57,564 nt of DNA, from NCBI GenBank assembly GCA_902618555.1, contig CACNAY010000003.1, forward strand, positions 1 to 57,564, given 5' to 3'. A program made the position numbers and the translations under genes. This DNA is from an uncultured Pelagibacteraceae bacterium (GTDB lineage: Bacteria > Pseudomonadota > Alphaproteobacteria > Pelagibacterales > Pelagibacteraceae). The notes under the pieces are model-generated. The model searched no databases. It was not told where the DNA came from and saw only the letters and a list, made by a program, of their open reading frames with translations. Below, piece by piece: positions 30,808-39,840 of this stretch (positions within the stretch are counted from its first letter, which is position 1; each line of letters starts with the position of its first letter).

Positions 30808-31812
30808 CTACTTCTTAGCAGGCATGTTAACTAACTTCGTAGCGTTAGTTCTAGATGTTTTGTATAACTTGCCATCTAGAGGTACTAGCCCGATATCAGT
30901 TAAATAACCTTTATTACCCATAGCTTTTTTACTTGTGAACTCTTTTACGAATTCATGTAAGCCAGGTACAACGCCCACGTGAGCTTTTTTCACATAGAAG
31001 AATAAAGGTCTTGCAACTGCGTAACTGTAATCTTGAATCGAAGATAGACTTGGTTGACCACCTTCAATGCTTGCAGCTTGCAATTTATCTTTTGCAGCTA
31101 AGAAATAACTGAAACCAAAGAAACCGAACATTTCTTTGTCCGCAGCTAATTTTTGAATAATAAGTGAGTCGTTCTCACCAACTTCAATTACCGCACCATC
31201 TTCTCTTAACGCTTTATATTTAGCGCCAGCTTTTTTAGAAGCATCATCGATACCTTTTTTCATTACTAATGAATTCCAAGCATCTCTTGTTCCTGATGTT
31301 CCTGGAGGCACCATAACTTTGATAGGGTAGTTTGGTAATGATGGGTCGATATCACTCCAATTTTTATATGGATTTGGTACTAACGCACCATCTTTAGCAA
31401 CTTCTTTTGCTAATGCTGCCCATAATTGTTTTTTTGTAAAGTTTACTGGTTTAGCATCTTTAGAATAAGCTAACGTTATTCCGTCGTTACCAACTGTAAT
31501 CTCTACGATTTCTTCAACACCATTTTTTTGACATAGCGCATACTCTTTAGCCTTCATAGCTCTAGATGCATTTGTTATGTCTGGGTGCTCTGTACCAACT
31601 CCAGCACAGAATAATTTAGCTCCACCACCTGTTCCTGTTGACTCGATTACCGGTGTTTTAAATTTACCAGACGAACCAAATCTTTCAGCAACGATTGTTG
31701 CATAAGGGAATACAGTTGAAGAACCTACGATTTTAATCTGATCTCTAGCTTGAGCAGAAGTTACAACTAACATTGCAACTAATGAAGCTAAAGCGATTGA
31801 TAGTTTTCTCAT
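30808..31812 (-). CDS. pstS: Phosphate-binding periplasmic protein PstS
   Basis: Signal peptide; KIVGSSTVFPYATIVAERFG; PGTSGTRDAWNSLV. Confidence 0.95.
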   Translation of the reverse strand: MRKLSIALASLVAMLVVTSAQARDQIKIVGSSTVFPYATIVAERFGSSGKFKTPVIESTGTGGGAKLFCAGVGTEHPDITNASRAMKAKEYALCQKNGVEEIVEITVGNDGITLAYSKDAKPVNFTKKQLWAALAKEVAKDGALVPNPYKNWSDIDPSLPNYPIKVMVPPGTSGTRDAWNSLVMKKGIDDASKKAGAKYKALREDGAVIEVGENDSLIIQKLAADKEMFGFFGFSYFLAAKDKLQAASIEGGQPSLSSIQDYSYAVARPLFFYVKKAHVGVVPGLHEFVKEFTSKKAMGNKGYLTDIGLVPLDGKLYKTSRTNATKLVNMPAKK

Positions 31813-31860
31813 TGTTTATCCTTTCATTTATTAATTAATTAACAAACATTGTATTCATAG

Positions 31861-31880
31861 AATTAAGAGGACTCTTAATT
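31861..31880. repeat. Inverted repeat upstream of pstS
   Basis: AATTAAGAG-ga-CTCTTAATT, 9-bp perfect arms. Confidence 0.7.
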
Positions 31881-31889
31881 ATTGCAGAT

Positions 31890-31909
31890 ATGTTACAAAT
31901 TTATTAAAA
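31890..31909 (-). promoter_or_regulatory. Candidate PhoB box upstream of pstS
   Basis: Minus strand TTTTAATAAATTTGTAACAT: two half-sites 11 bp apart (TTTTAAT/TTGTAAC); 17/20 identical to the site at 35701-35720. Confidence 0.65.
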
Positions 31910-31919
31910 TGATAACTTT

Positions 31920-32531
31920 TTAGTTGAACTTTCTAGTTATCTCGATTTGTTGATAATCAGAGGCTAAAGACCCTCCGCAACTAAAAGGTCTTACTTTATT
32001 TTTAACTGCGTAGGATTGAGTTGGCTTTAATGTAACTTCTAGTTGTACAAAGTTAACTAATTTTTGAGTAAAACCTTTATCATATCTCCAAGCATTCCAT
32101 TGTGTTGGAGCGGTGAATACTTCACTTAAATAAGATGCAGCTTTTGAGTGAATCATATTGCTCTCGTTTTGTCCTTTTAAAAGATTATTTTTAACTTTTT
32201 CAAAAATTTTTCTACATTTAATTGAGTCCACCATGTACGAGTTAGCATTTAAATGAGTGCTCATCGGTGCTGACACAATTAATTGAATTCCATCGTCTCT
32301 TCTAGAAAATAAAGCTTCAGTATAAATTGTAGATACATTTTTATTATCTACTTCAAGAACTAAATCGTTTTTAGCTTGCCTAAGATCGTTTTTAAGTCTT
32401 AAAAGTCCAAGATCAAAAACTGTGAGAGGTTGAGAACGTAAAGTTTTCTCAATTAAGTTTACATCTGCCTTAACAGTTGTAAAAGTTAAAGTTAATAAAA
32501 CCAGAATTATATAATTTGTTATTCTAGTCAT
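31920..32531 (-). CDS. Periplasmic/secreted protein of unknown function in the pst-pho cluster
   Basis: 203 aa, signal peptide MTRITNYIILVLLTLTFTTVKA, RBS-positioned ATG, long clean ORF between phoR and pstS. Confidence 0.8.
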   Translation of the reverse strand: MTRITNYIILVLLTLTFTTVKADVNLIEKTLRSQPLTVFDLGLLRLKNDLRQAKNDLVLEVDNKNVSTIYTEALFSRRDDGIQLIVSAPMSTHLNANSYMVDSIKCRKIFEKVKNNLLKGQNESNMIHSKAASYLSEVFTAPTQWNAWRYDKGFTQKLVNFVQLEVTLKPTQSYAVKNKVRPFSCGGSLASDYQQIEITRKFN

Positions 32532-32594
32532 ACTAGAATTTTAACTATTTTACTGTCTATCTCAAGACATAATTAAATAAATTTGTGATATTTG

Positions 32595-33791
32595 CTAAAA
32601 TTTAGAAAAGTGAACCTTTATTTCGGTGCCACTTTGAGCCTCACTTTTTATTTCTAACTCACCTCTATGCTGATTAACAATGTGCTTCACGATCGCCATT
32701 CCAAGTCCAGTGCCACCAACTTTTTTACTTTTAGCTGCATCAACTCTAAAAAATCTTTCTGTAATTCTCGGAAGTTGTTCAGTTGGAATTCCAATACCAT
32801 TATCTTTAATGGACACGGTGTAAGAGTCTCCTATTACTTTTCCGTTACCTTGTCCACAATTAACCTCGATCTTTTTATTTTTTTCTGAATATTTTATACT
32901 GTTATCAATAATATTTGAAAAAACTTCAATTAATTTTTCATGATCGCCTTTAATAAAGAAATCATCTTTTATATTATTTTTAAATTCAAAAGATTTTAAA
33001 TTTTTTTGATGGATGTCTTCAACGTTACTTAAAATTTCTTTTAAATTTACTTTATCTTGAGGCTGTATATGTTCCTCTAACTCAATTTTACTTAGTGAAA
33101 GTAAATCTTTAATTAAGCTTTCCATCCTATCAGCTTGCTCAAGCATTATCGGTATGAATTTTTTTTGTGCTTCTAAATCATCTTTCGCATGTCCGCTTAT
33201 AGTTTCTAGAAATCCTTTAATAGAAACTAAAGGCGTTTTAAGTTCATGGCTTACATTGGCTACAAAATCAGATTTGAACCTTTGCGCTTTTATAATATCA
33301 GTTAAATCTTTTAGAAATAAAACAACTGAGTCAGGATCATCGACATATGAGGTCGGTCCAGAGAATAGATGAACTTTAAAGAACTGAAATGAGGGAGAGG
33401 ATAATTCTAAATCCATAGTAATTGTCTCTTTTTTTAAAAGCACTAAATCAATATTTTGGAGTAAATCAGGAACTCTCAATAAAGTAGCCACGTGCTTATT
33501 TAAATTATTTTCTCCAAATTTTTTTTTTGCACTATTATTAAAAAATTTGATATTTTTAAATTTATCTACAATTAAAATTAGATCATCGATTTGATTTATA
33601 ATCTTTACTTGCTCATAAGTTTTTTCAATATTTTCATTGGTGATGTCTTCTATTCCCTCTTCATTATTACTTGGTTTGTTCTCTCTCTTAATATCGGATC
33701 TTGCCTCCATACCTGCTACAATTGATTTTCTGGATACTGCAATTACTACGATCACAATTATTCCAGCAAGAGAGTAAAATAATAATTCCAT
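32595..33791 (-). CDS. phoR: Phosphate regulon sensor histidine kinase PhoR
   Basis: FVANVSHELKTPLVSIKGFLETI H-box, N and G boxes (DNGIGIP, GGTGLGMAIVKHI), N-terminal TM, PAS-like region. Confidence 0.92.
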   Translation of the reverse strand: MELLFYSLAGIIVIVVIAVSRKSIVAGMEARSDIKRENKPSNNEEGIEDITNENIEKTYEQVKIINQIDDLILIVDKFKNIKFFNNSAKKKFGENNLNKHVATLLRVPDLLQNIDLVLLKKETITMDLELSSPSFQFFKVHLFSGPTSYVDDPDSVVLFLKDLTDIIKAQRFKSDFVANVSHELKTPLVSIKGFLETISGHAKDDLEAQKKFIPIMLEQADRMESLIKDLLSLSKIELEEHIQPQDKVNLKEILSNVEDIHQKNLKSFEFKNNIKDDFFIKGDHEKLIEVFSNIIDNSIKYSEKNKKIEVNCGQGNGKVIGDSYTVSIKDNGIGIPTEQLPRITERFFRVDAAKSKKVGGTGLGMAIVKHIVNQHRGELEIKSEAQSGTEIKVHFSKF

Positions 33792-33833
33792 GATTTGATT
33801 ATACTTTAAAGATATAGACTAAAGAAATATTTT

Positions 33834-34841
33834 TTAGCGGTTTGATACCGCACTATTTAAAAAGATTTTTGCGCAATTTTCCCAGGTATATTTTTTTGCA
33901 TGCTCAATGCAAGCGCTTCTATCTGACTTAAGAGCTTCAAGTGCTGCTTTTTTAAGATCGTTGTTTAACGAGCCAATGTTTGTACCGTTAAAAATATCTT
34001 TTGGTCCTGCTACTGGGTAAGCAGCTACTGGCAATCCACATTTTAAAGCTTCTATAATTACAATTCCAAAAGTATCTGTTTTGCTCGGGAAAACAAAAAC
34101 ATCAGAAGAAGCAAAGTAACTTGCAAGCTCACCATTTGTTCTCTCTCCTTTAAATATTGCTTCAGGGTATTCTTTTTTAAGTTTATCTAAATCAGGTCCT
34201 TTACCAACAACTAGTTTCGTGCCTTCTAACTCTAAATCCAGAAATGCTCTGATGTTCTTCTCAATAGATACCCTACCCACATAAAGATAAATTGGTCTTT
34301 TATACTCTAAATTAATCTTTTTAGGCTTTTGAAATGCCCCGTGGTTTGCCCCTCTGGTCCAAACAACCATCTTATCCTTATCAAAACCAATTTCTTGAAG
34401 TTCATCTTTCATTGATTGAGTTGTTACTAAAATTTTTTCCGCCTTTGAATGAAATCCTTTAAGGAACTTTTGAGCAAGCTTAATTGGCAAATAAGGATAG
34501 TATAACTTCAAATATTTATCAAATTGAGTATGGTAAGACGTGGTAAACTTAAGCTTATTTTTTACACAATATCTTTTTGCAAATATTCCTATCGGGCCTT
34601 CTGTTGCTATGTGAATTATGTCAGCATCGGCTTTAGAAATTAATCTACCTACTCTAGGCCAAACATTAAGAGAAAGTTTTATTTCATTATATTTTGGCAT
34701 TGGCACAGTAAAAAATTGGTTAGGTTCAATATATTCAACCTGATGTCCAATTTTTTTTAATTCATCGCCAAGATTTTTTAAAGTTCTACAAACACCATTC
34801 ACTTGCGGATACCAGGCATCAGTAACGATTAAAATTTTCAT
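33834..34841 (-). CDS. GT4-type glycosyltransferase (candidate Agt/glycolipid synthase by context)
   Basis: VTDAWYPQVNGVCRTLKNLGDEL, YVGRVSIEKNIRAFLDL, FPSKTDTFGIVIIEALKCGLPVAAYP. Confidence 0.85.
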   Translation of the reverse strand: MKILIVTDAWYPQVNGVCRTLKNLGDELKKIGHQVEYIEPNQFFTVPMPKYNEIKLSLNVWPRVGRLISKADADIIHIATEGPIGIFAKRYCVKNKLKFTTSYHTQFDKYLKLYYPYLPIKLAQKFLKGFHSKAEKILVTTQSMKDELQEIGFDKDKMVVWTRGANHGAFQKPKKINLEYKRPIYLYVGRVSIEKNIRAFLDLELEGTKLVVGKGPDLDKLKKEYPEAIFKGERTNGELASYFASSDVFVFPSKTDTFGIVIIEALKCGLPVAAYPVAGPKDIFNGTNIGSLNNDLKKAALEALKSDRSACIEHAKKYTWENCAKIFLNSAVSNR

Positions 34842-35657
34842 TTATTTATTTACTACTTTTAGATATGGCTTGTAATCGACAACATCACCTCTGATTTTGT
34901 TCCAGTCAATAACTTCCATGCGACCATCGAAATGTTCTACCAAAAAAGTTGCACCTTCTACCCAATCACCACAATTTAAATATCTCACACCATCTAAGAC
35001 TTGATCGGCAGAATGATGAATATGACCACAAATTATACCATCAACATTTTTTTTTTTAGCATAAGTTGCTAAAGTTTTTTCATAATCGCCTATATATTTT
35101 ACAGCGTTCTTTACTTTGTGTTTTAAATATTTTGCTAAAGACCAATTACCCTTTTTAAATAATCTTCTAAAAAAATTGATAACAACATTAAACTCAAGTA
35201 AAAAACTATAAGCAATAGCTCCTACTTTTGATAACCATGGAGCATATTTCATCACTCCATCCCAGGCATCACCATGAACAACAATATACTTTTTATTATC
35301 TGAGCTTACATGTATGGCTCTATTTACAACTTCAATATCGCCAAAATGTAATGGTAAAAATTTTCTGAAGACATCATCATGATTTCCAACAATATATTTT
35401 ACTTTTGTTCCATGTCTTGCTTTTCTTAATGTTTTTTGAATCACATCATTATGTTCTTGAGGCCAGTAAAATTTTGTTTTTAAAGCCCAAACATCAATGA
35501 TATCACCAACAAGATATAAATTCTCTGACCTTGAATGTTTGTAAAATTCTAATAATTTGTTTGCTGCACTTTTTCTATGCCCAAGGTGCAAGTCGGAAAT
35601 AAAGATGCTTTTGTAATTTAAAATCTTTCCCTCAGATTTAGTTTGAATTGTTTCCAT
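34842..35657 (-). CDS. Calcineurin-type metallophosphoesterase (PlcP-like/UDP-2,3-diacylglucosamine-hydrolase family)
   Basis: FISDLHLGHRKS, LVGDIIDVWAL, VGNHDD, GHIHHSADQ. Start placed at METIQTK (35657), the next Met downstream of the track start. Confidence 0.8.
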   Translation of the reverse strand: METIQTKSEGKILNYKSIFISDLHLGHRKSAANKLLEFYKHSRSENLYLVGDIIDVWALKTKFYWPQEHNDVIQKTLRKARHGTKVKYIVGNHDDVFRKFLPLHFGDIEVVNRAIHVSSDNKKYIVVHGDAWDGVMKYAPWLSKVGAIAYSFLLEFNVVINFFRRLFKKGNWSLAKYLKHKVKNAVKYIGDYEKTLATYAKKKNVDGIICGHIHHSADQVLDGVRYLNCGDWVEGATFLVEHFDGRMEVIDWNKIRGDVVDYKPYLKVVNK

Positions 35658-35700
35658 ATTTTTTATAAAACGAATCTCTAGTACAAGTAGAATCATAAAT

Positions 35701-35720
35701 ATGTTACAGAATTGTTAAAA
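35701..35720 (-). promoter_or_regulatory. Candidate PhoB box in the plcP-like/DAG-kinase divergent gap
   Basis: Minus strand TTTTAACAATTCTGTAACAT followed by ATTTATGATT (TATGAT -10-like); matches the pstS upstream site at 17/20 positions. Confidence 0.65.
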
Positions 35721-35721
35721 T

Positions 35722-36618
35722 ATGAATAAAAAATTGAATTTTGCGGTGATATTTAACGCAAATGCAGCAGGTGGTAGAAAACTTAAATTAATTAACAAGG
35801 TCATTAATCTTTTAGAAAAAAATCATATTGTAGATCTTTTTAAAACTGAAAGCGAAGATCATGCAAGGAATGTATTTAAAGAATTGTCTAATAAAAAATT
35901 TGATCGGTTAGTATTTGCTGGCGGTGACGGGAGCGTATGTTTTGGTATTAATGAAATGTTTAAAAGTGATAATCTAAAAGACAAATTAGTTGGATACATA
36001 CCTGCTGGCACTGCAAATATTTTACAAATAGAAACTCAAATTAAGAAAAAGGCGGAGGAGATTTACAACGTCCTAGTATCAGATAATCATAAGAAAATTT
36101 CATTAGCAAAAATAAATGATAAGTACTTTTTCTTGATGGCTGGTGTAGGTTTTGACTCTCGAATTGTTGAGTCCATAAATACTAATATTAAAAAGTATCT
36201 TGGAAAAGTAATTTTCGCTTTAAAAGGTTTTCAGCATTTTTTATTTTTAAAAAATAATAAAATGGAGGTTGAGGTAGATAATGAAAAAATTATGGCTGAT
36301 TGGATTTTATGTACTAATTCAAAATACTATGCTGGTCCCCATTCTATAACAAATGATACCAATATATTTGAAAACAGGATAGTAGCTTTCATATTTAAAG
36401 ACCTGACCAGAATAAAATTACTTTATTATGTTTGGTTAATTTTAACCAAAGGCGACTTAACTCCTGCAAAAAGTGTAATTAAAAAAGAATTGAACAGATT
36501 AAAAATAAATGGTGTAAACAATAAAGTTCTATCACAGGTTGATGGTGAAAATTGTGGTTACGTAAACAGTCTTGAGATCCAAAAAACAGACAGATTTATA
36601 AATTTATTAGTTCCGTAG
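35722..36618 (+). CDS. Diacylglycerol kinase family lipid kinase
   Basis: VIFNANAAGGRKLKLINKV, FAGGDGSVCFGINEMF, IPAGTANILQ. Confidence 0.9.
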   Translation: MNKKLNFAVIFNANAAGGRKLKLINKVINLLEKNHIVDLFKTESEDHARNVFKELSNKKFDRLVFAGGDGSVCFGINEMFKSDNLKDKLVGYIPAGTANILQIETQIKKKAEEIYNVLVSDNHKKISLAKINDKYFFLMAGVGFDSRIVESINTNIKKYLGKVIFALKGFQHFLFLKNNKMEVEVDNEKIMADWILCTNSKYYAGPHSITNDTNIFENRIVAFIFKDLTRIKLLYYVWLILTKGDLTPAKSVIKKELNRLKINGVNNKVLSQVDGENCGYVNSLEIQKTDRFINLLVP

Positions 36619-36720
36619 GATTTTCTAAATTTTTTCAACTTTTAGTTTAAAAGATTTTTCTTAATTTCATTTGAAAAATTTTTTAGATTATTTTAGATTT
36701 TTCTTTTTTGGAGGAACAAT

Positions 36721-36918
36721 ATGAAAAAAAAGTTAAAAAAAAACGAAAAGAAAAAGAAAAAAATACTAAAATCAATCGATAAGCTTAAAAATAAGATAAG
36801 CACTAAACAAAAAAAACTATCAAAGATTGATCTAAAGATAGCTAGTATCGAGAAAAAAATCGCTGAAAAAAGAGCTAATAAAAATAAAGAACCTATCACA
36901 GCATCTTTAAATAATTAG
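36721..36918 (+). CDS. Small lysine-rich, probably coiled-coil protein
   Basis: 65 aa, mainly Lys/Ile/Leu/Ser; strong SD GGAGG 7 nt upstream (tttttGGAGGaacaatATG); own terminator after it. Confidence 0.65.
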   Translation: MKKKLKKNEKKKKKILKSIDKLKNKISTKQKKLSKIDLKIASIEKKIAEKRANKNKEPITASLNN

Positions 36919-36937
36919 TTTATAAATAAATTAAATG

Positions 36938-36960
36938 CCCCTGATTTAAAAAATCAGGGG
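36938..36960 (+). terminator. Intrinsic terminator
   Basis: CCCCTGATTT-aaa-AAATCAGGGG followed by tttattt. Confidence 0.88.
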
Positions 36961-37001
36961 TTTATTTGCACGACGATAAATATATTTTCAAGTTTTCAAG
37001 C

Positions 37002-37934
37002 TTAAAACCAAGAGATATTTTTGGATTTACAAATTTCTTGAACTTTTTTTGGATAGTCAGTGATAATTCCATCAACTCCGTACTCGATCATTCTAATAAT
37101 ATCTTTTTCTCTATTCACTGTCCAAACACAAGTAGCTAAACCATGTTTGTGTGCTAATTCTACATTTTGTTTAGTCACATCACGGTAAAAAACACTCCAT
37201 ACATGTCCCTCTAGCGATTTAATAATATTTGGTAGCAAAAATAATTCTTCCATAGGATAATTTTTAACCATCCATGGAGAGTTCTCGTAAATATTCTTTT
37301 TAGTTATTGAAAGTCCTTGTTGTAGAGTAATAAATCCTCTTAGGATATTTGGGTTTTGTTTTTTAAGAGCATACAAAATTCTAAAATCATAAGAAGTGAT
37401 TAAAGTTCTATCCTCAAGATTAAAGTCTTTAATATCTTTAAGAATCAAAGAAACCATTTTCTCTGGATCTGGTGTTACGTTTTCTTGTGTTGGAGTTGAT
37501 TTAATTTCTAAATTTAAAAATACATCTTTATATTTATCTTCCGTCACTAATTTAAAGAAATCAGTTAATTTTGGTATTTTTTCACCTGTAATAGGTTTTT
37601 GATTTTTAAATCTTTTTGCGTACTTTGTTTCGGGCTTTATACTTCCAATACTATACTTACTTATTTCATCATAATTCAGTTCTACTAATTTCATGCTTTT
37701 ATCTGTGATCCAGTTCCCTGAGGCATCTTTAACTAAATCAGGATTTAATCTGTAATCATGAAATATTGTTGGAATATTATCTTTTGAAATTACAACATCG
37801 AACTCAACAGCTTTGATACCAAGATCAAAAGTATATTTAAAACCGGAGATTGAGTTTTCAACAATATCACCTCTAGCTCCCCTGTGGCCGTATATTCTTA
37901 TGTAATTAGGTTTCGTTAAAAATGGATTGATCAA
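37002..37934 (-). CDS. ugpQ: Glycerophosphodiester phosphodiesterase
   Basis: IYGHRGARGDIVENSISGFKYTFDLGIKAVEFDVVISKDNIPTIFHDYRL. Confidence 0.92.
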   Translation of the reverse strand: MINPFLTKPNYIRIYGHRGARGDIVENSISGFKYTFDLGIKAVEFDVVISKDNIPTIFHDYRLNPDLVKDASGNWITDKSMKLVELNYDEISKYSIGSIKPETKYAKRFKNQKPITGEKIPKLTDFFKLVTEDKYKDVFLNLEIKSTPTQENVTPDPEKMVSLILKDIKDFNLEDRTLITSYDFRILYALKKQNPNILRGFITLQQGLSITKKNIYENSPWMVKNYPMEELFLLPNIIKSLEGHVWSVFYRDVTKQNVELAHKHGLATCVWTVNREKDIIRMIEYGVDGIITDYPKKVQEICKSKNISWF

Positions 37935-38986
37935 TTAATCCTCAAATCAGTATTAGTATCAAACAGGTGTAGTTTGTCATTTTGAATGGAAAGATTAATA
38001 TTTTTTCCAATAGTATCTTCTTTAACAACACCTGAGATACTTGCAACTAAAATCTCATTACTGTTTTCAAGTTTACCATGAATAAGTGTATTAGCTCCAA
38101 TCAACTCTACAAGTTCAACTTTTAACTTGATTGGACCATTTTGATCTAATTCAAAATCTTCAGGTCGCATACCTATATTAACAGGTCCATTAAATTTTGA
38201 ATTCACTGAAAGTGAAGCTTTGTTTGCCAAAATCAATTTGTTACCTCCACAATTACCTTTTAAAATATTCATTGCTGGACTTCCGATAAATTGAGCTGTG
38301 AATAAAGTTTTTGGTTTTGTATACACTTCTAAAGGCGTTCCAATATGTTCTACATTACCTTCGTTCATTACAATCATACGATCAGCTAATGTCATCGCTT
38401 CAACTTGATCGTGCGTTACATAAAGAGATGTAGTTTTTAATTGAGTTTGAAGTTTTTTAATCTCTAATCTCATTTGAACTCTTAATTTGGCATCTAGGTT
38501 TGACAAAGGTTCATCAAATAAAAAGGCTACAGGATTTCTTACAATGGCTCTTCCCATTGCAACTCTTTGTCTTTGTCCACCAGATAATTGATTAGGTTTT
38601 CTCTCTAATAATTCTCCAAGCTCTAAAATTTCAGCAGCTTTTTGAACTCTGGACTCAATTTCTTCTTTTGGCACTTTTGCAATTTTTAAACCATAAGCCA
38701 TGTTACCAAAAACAGTCATATGAGGATAAAGAGCGTAATTTTGAAATACCATTGCAATATTTCGCTCCATAGGTTCAAGCTCATTTACTTTTTTATTATC
38801 AATTAAAATATTTCCTTCATTAGCATCTTCTAAGCCTGCAACCATTCTTAATAGAGTTGATTTTCCACAACCTGATGGTCCAACTATTACAATTAATTCA
38901 CCGTCTTTAACATCAATACTTAGATCATGTATAACCTGAGTTTTTCCAAAAGATTTCTTTAAATTTTGTAAACTAATTTGAGACAT
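37931..38986 (-). CDS. ugpC: Glycerol-3-phosphate/sugar ABC transporter ATP-binding protein
   Basis: [32 protein letters not shown], MalK-type C-terminal domain; operon context. Confidence 0.92.
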   Translation of the reverse strand: MSQISLQNLKKSFGKTQVIHDLSIDVKDGELIVIVGPSGCGKSTLLRMVAGLEDANEGNILIDNKKVNELEPMERNIAMVFQNYALYPHMTVFGNMAYGLKIAKVPKEEIESRVQKAAEILELGELLERKPNQLSGGQRQRVAMGRAIVRNPVAFLFDEPLSNLDAKLRVQMRLEIKKLQTQLKTTSLYVTHDQVEAMTLADRMIVMNEGNVEHIGTPLEVYTKPKTLFTAQFIGSPAMNILKGNCGGNKLILANKASLSVNSKFNGPVNIGMRPEDFELDQNGPIKLKVELVELIGANTLIHGKLENSNEILVASISGVVKEDTIGKNINLSIQNDKLHLFDTNTDLRIN

Positions 38987-39840
38987 TATTTATCGCTTTC
39001 TAATAACCCTTTAACAAAAAACTTTTGCATACTGATAACTACTATTACTGGTGGTACCATAGCTAACATTGCTGTTGCCATAACCGTTGGCCAGTGTGCA
39101 TAATCATCGCCTGTCGGTATCATTGAGTCAATAGCCATCACAATAGTTCTCATGTCAGGATCGGTCGTCATTAATAGTGGCCATAAATATTGGTTCCAAC
39201 CAAAAATAAATAAAATAACAAATAAAGCTGCGATATTAGTTTTACTAATTGGAACTAATATATCAAAAAAGAAACGCATAGGACTACATCCGTCCATTCT
39301 AGCCGCTTCAACCATTTCATCAGGTATGGTCATAAAAAATTGCCTAAATAAAAAAGTTGCCGTAGCTGAGGCAATTAATGGGAAGATTAATCCTGTGTAA
39401 GAGTTTAGTAGATTTAAATTTGCAACAACCTCATAAGTCGGCACTATTCTTACTTCTACTGGAAGCATTAGGGTAATAAAGATTAACCAAAAACATAAAT
39501 TCCTGAAAGGAAATCTAAAATAAACAAACGCAAAAGCTGATAATAATGAAATGATTATTTTTCCAACTGTAATTCCGATTGCCATAATTGCAGAGTTCAT
39601 CATCATCTTTATTACAGGAACTTTGGCTCCGTATCCTTCTGGTGAACCTCTAAATAATGCATTAGCATAATTTTCAAAGAACTCTGTTCCTGGTAACATT
39701 GGTAGTGGAGGATAAATAATTGCATCTTGTGTTACAGTGGATGCAACGAAAGTAAGCCATACTGGAAAGAATATGAATAATACTCCAAGAATTAAACCAA
39801 GGTGAGTTAACCAGTATCCGGATTTTTTTTTCTCAACCAT
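38986..39840 (-). CDS. ugpE: Glycerol-3-phosphate ABC transporter permease UgpE
   Basis: MalG-type permease with EAARMDGCSPMRFFFDILVPIS EAA loop. Confidence 0.9.
   Translation of the reverse strand: MVEKKKSGYWLTHLGLILGVLFIFFPVWLTFVASTVTQDAIIYPPLPMLPGTEFFENYANALFRGSPEGYGAKVPVIKMMMNSAIMAIGITVGKIIISLLSAFAFVYFRFPFRNLCFWLIFITLMLPVEVRIVPTYEVVANLNLLNSYTGLIFPLIASATATFLFRQFFMTIPDEMVEAARMDGCSPMRFFFDILVPISKTNIAALFVILFIFGWNQYLWPLLMTTDPDMRTIVMAIDSMIPTGDDYAHWPTVMATAMLAMVPPVIVVISMQKFFVKGLLESDK

Noticed and set aside
36693-36899. 68-aa minus-strand Phe-rich ORF
   Set aside because: Low-complexity antisense of the Lys-rich ORF (AAA/TTT runs); the plus strand has the SD and terminator.
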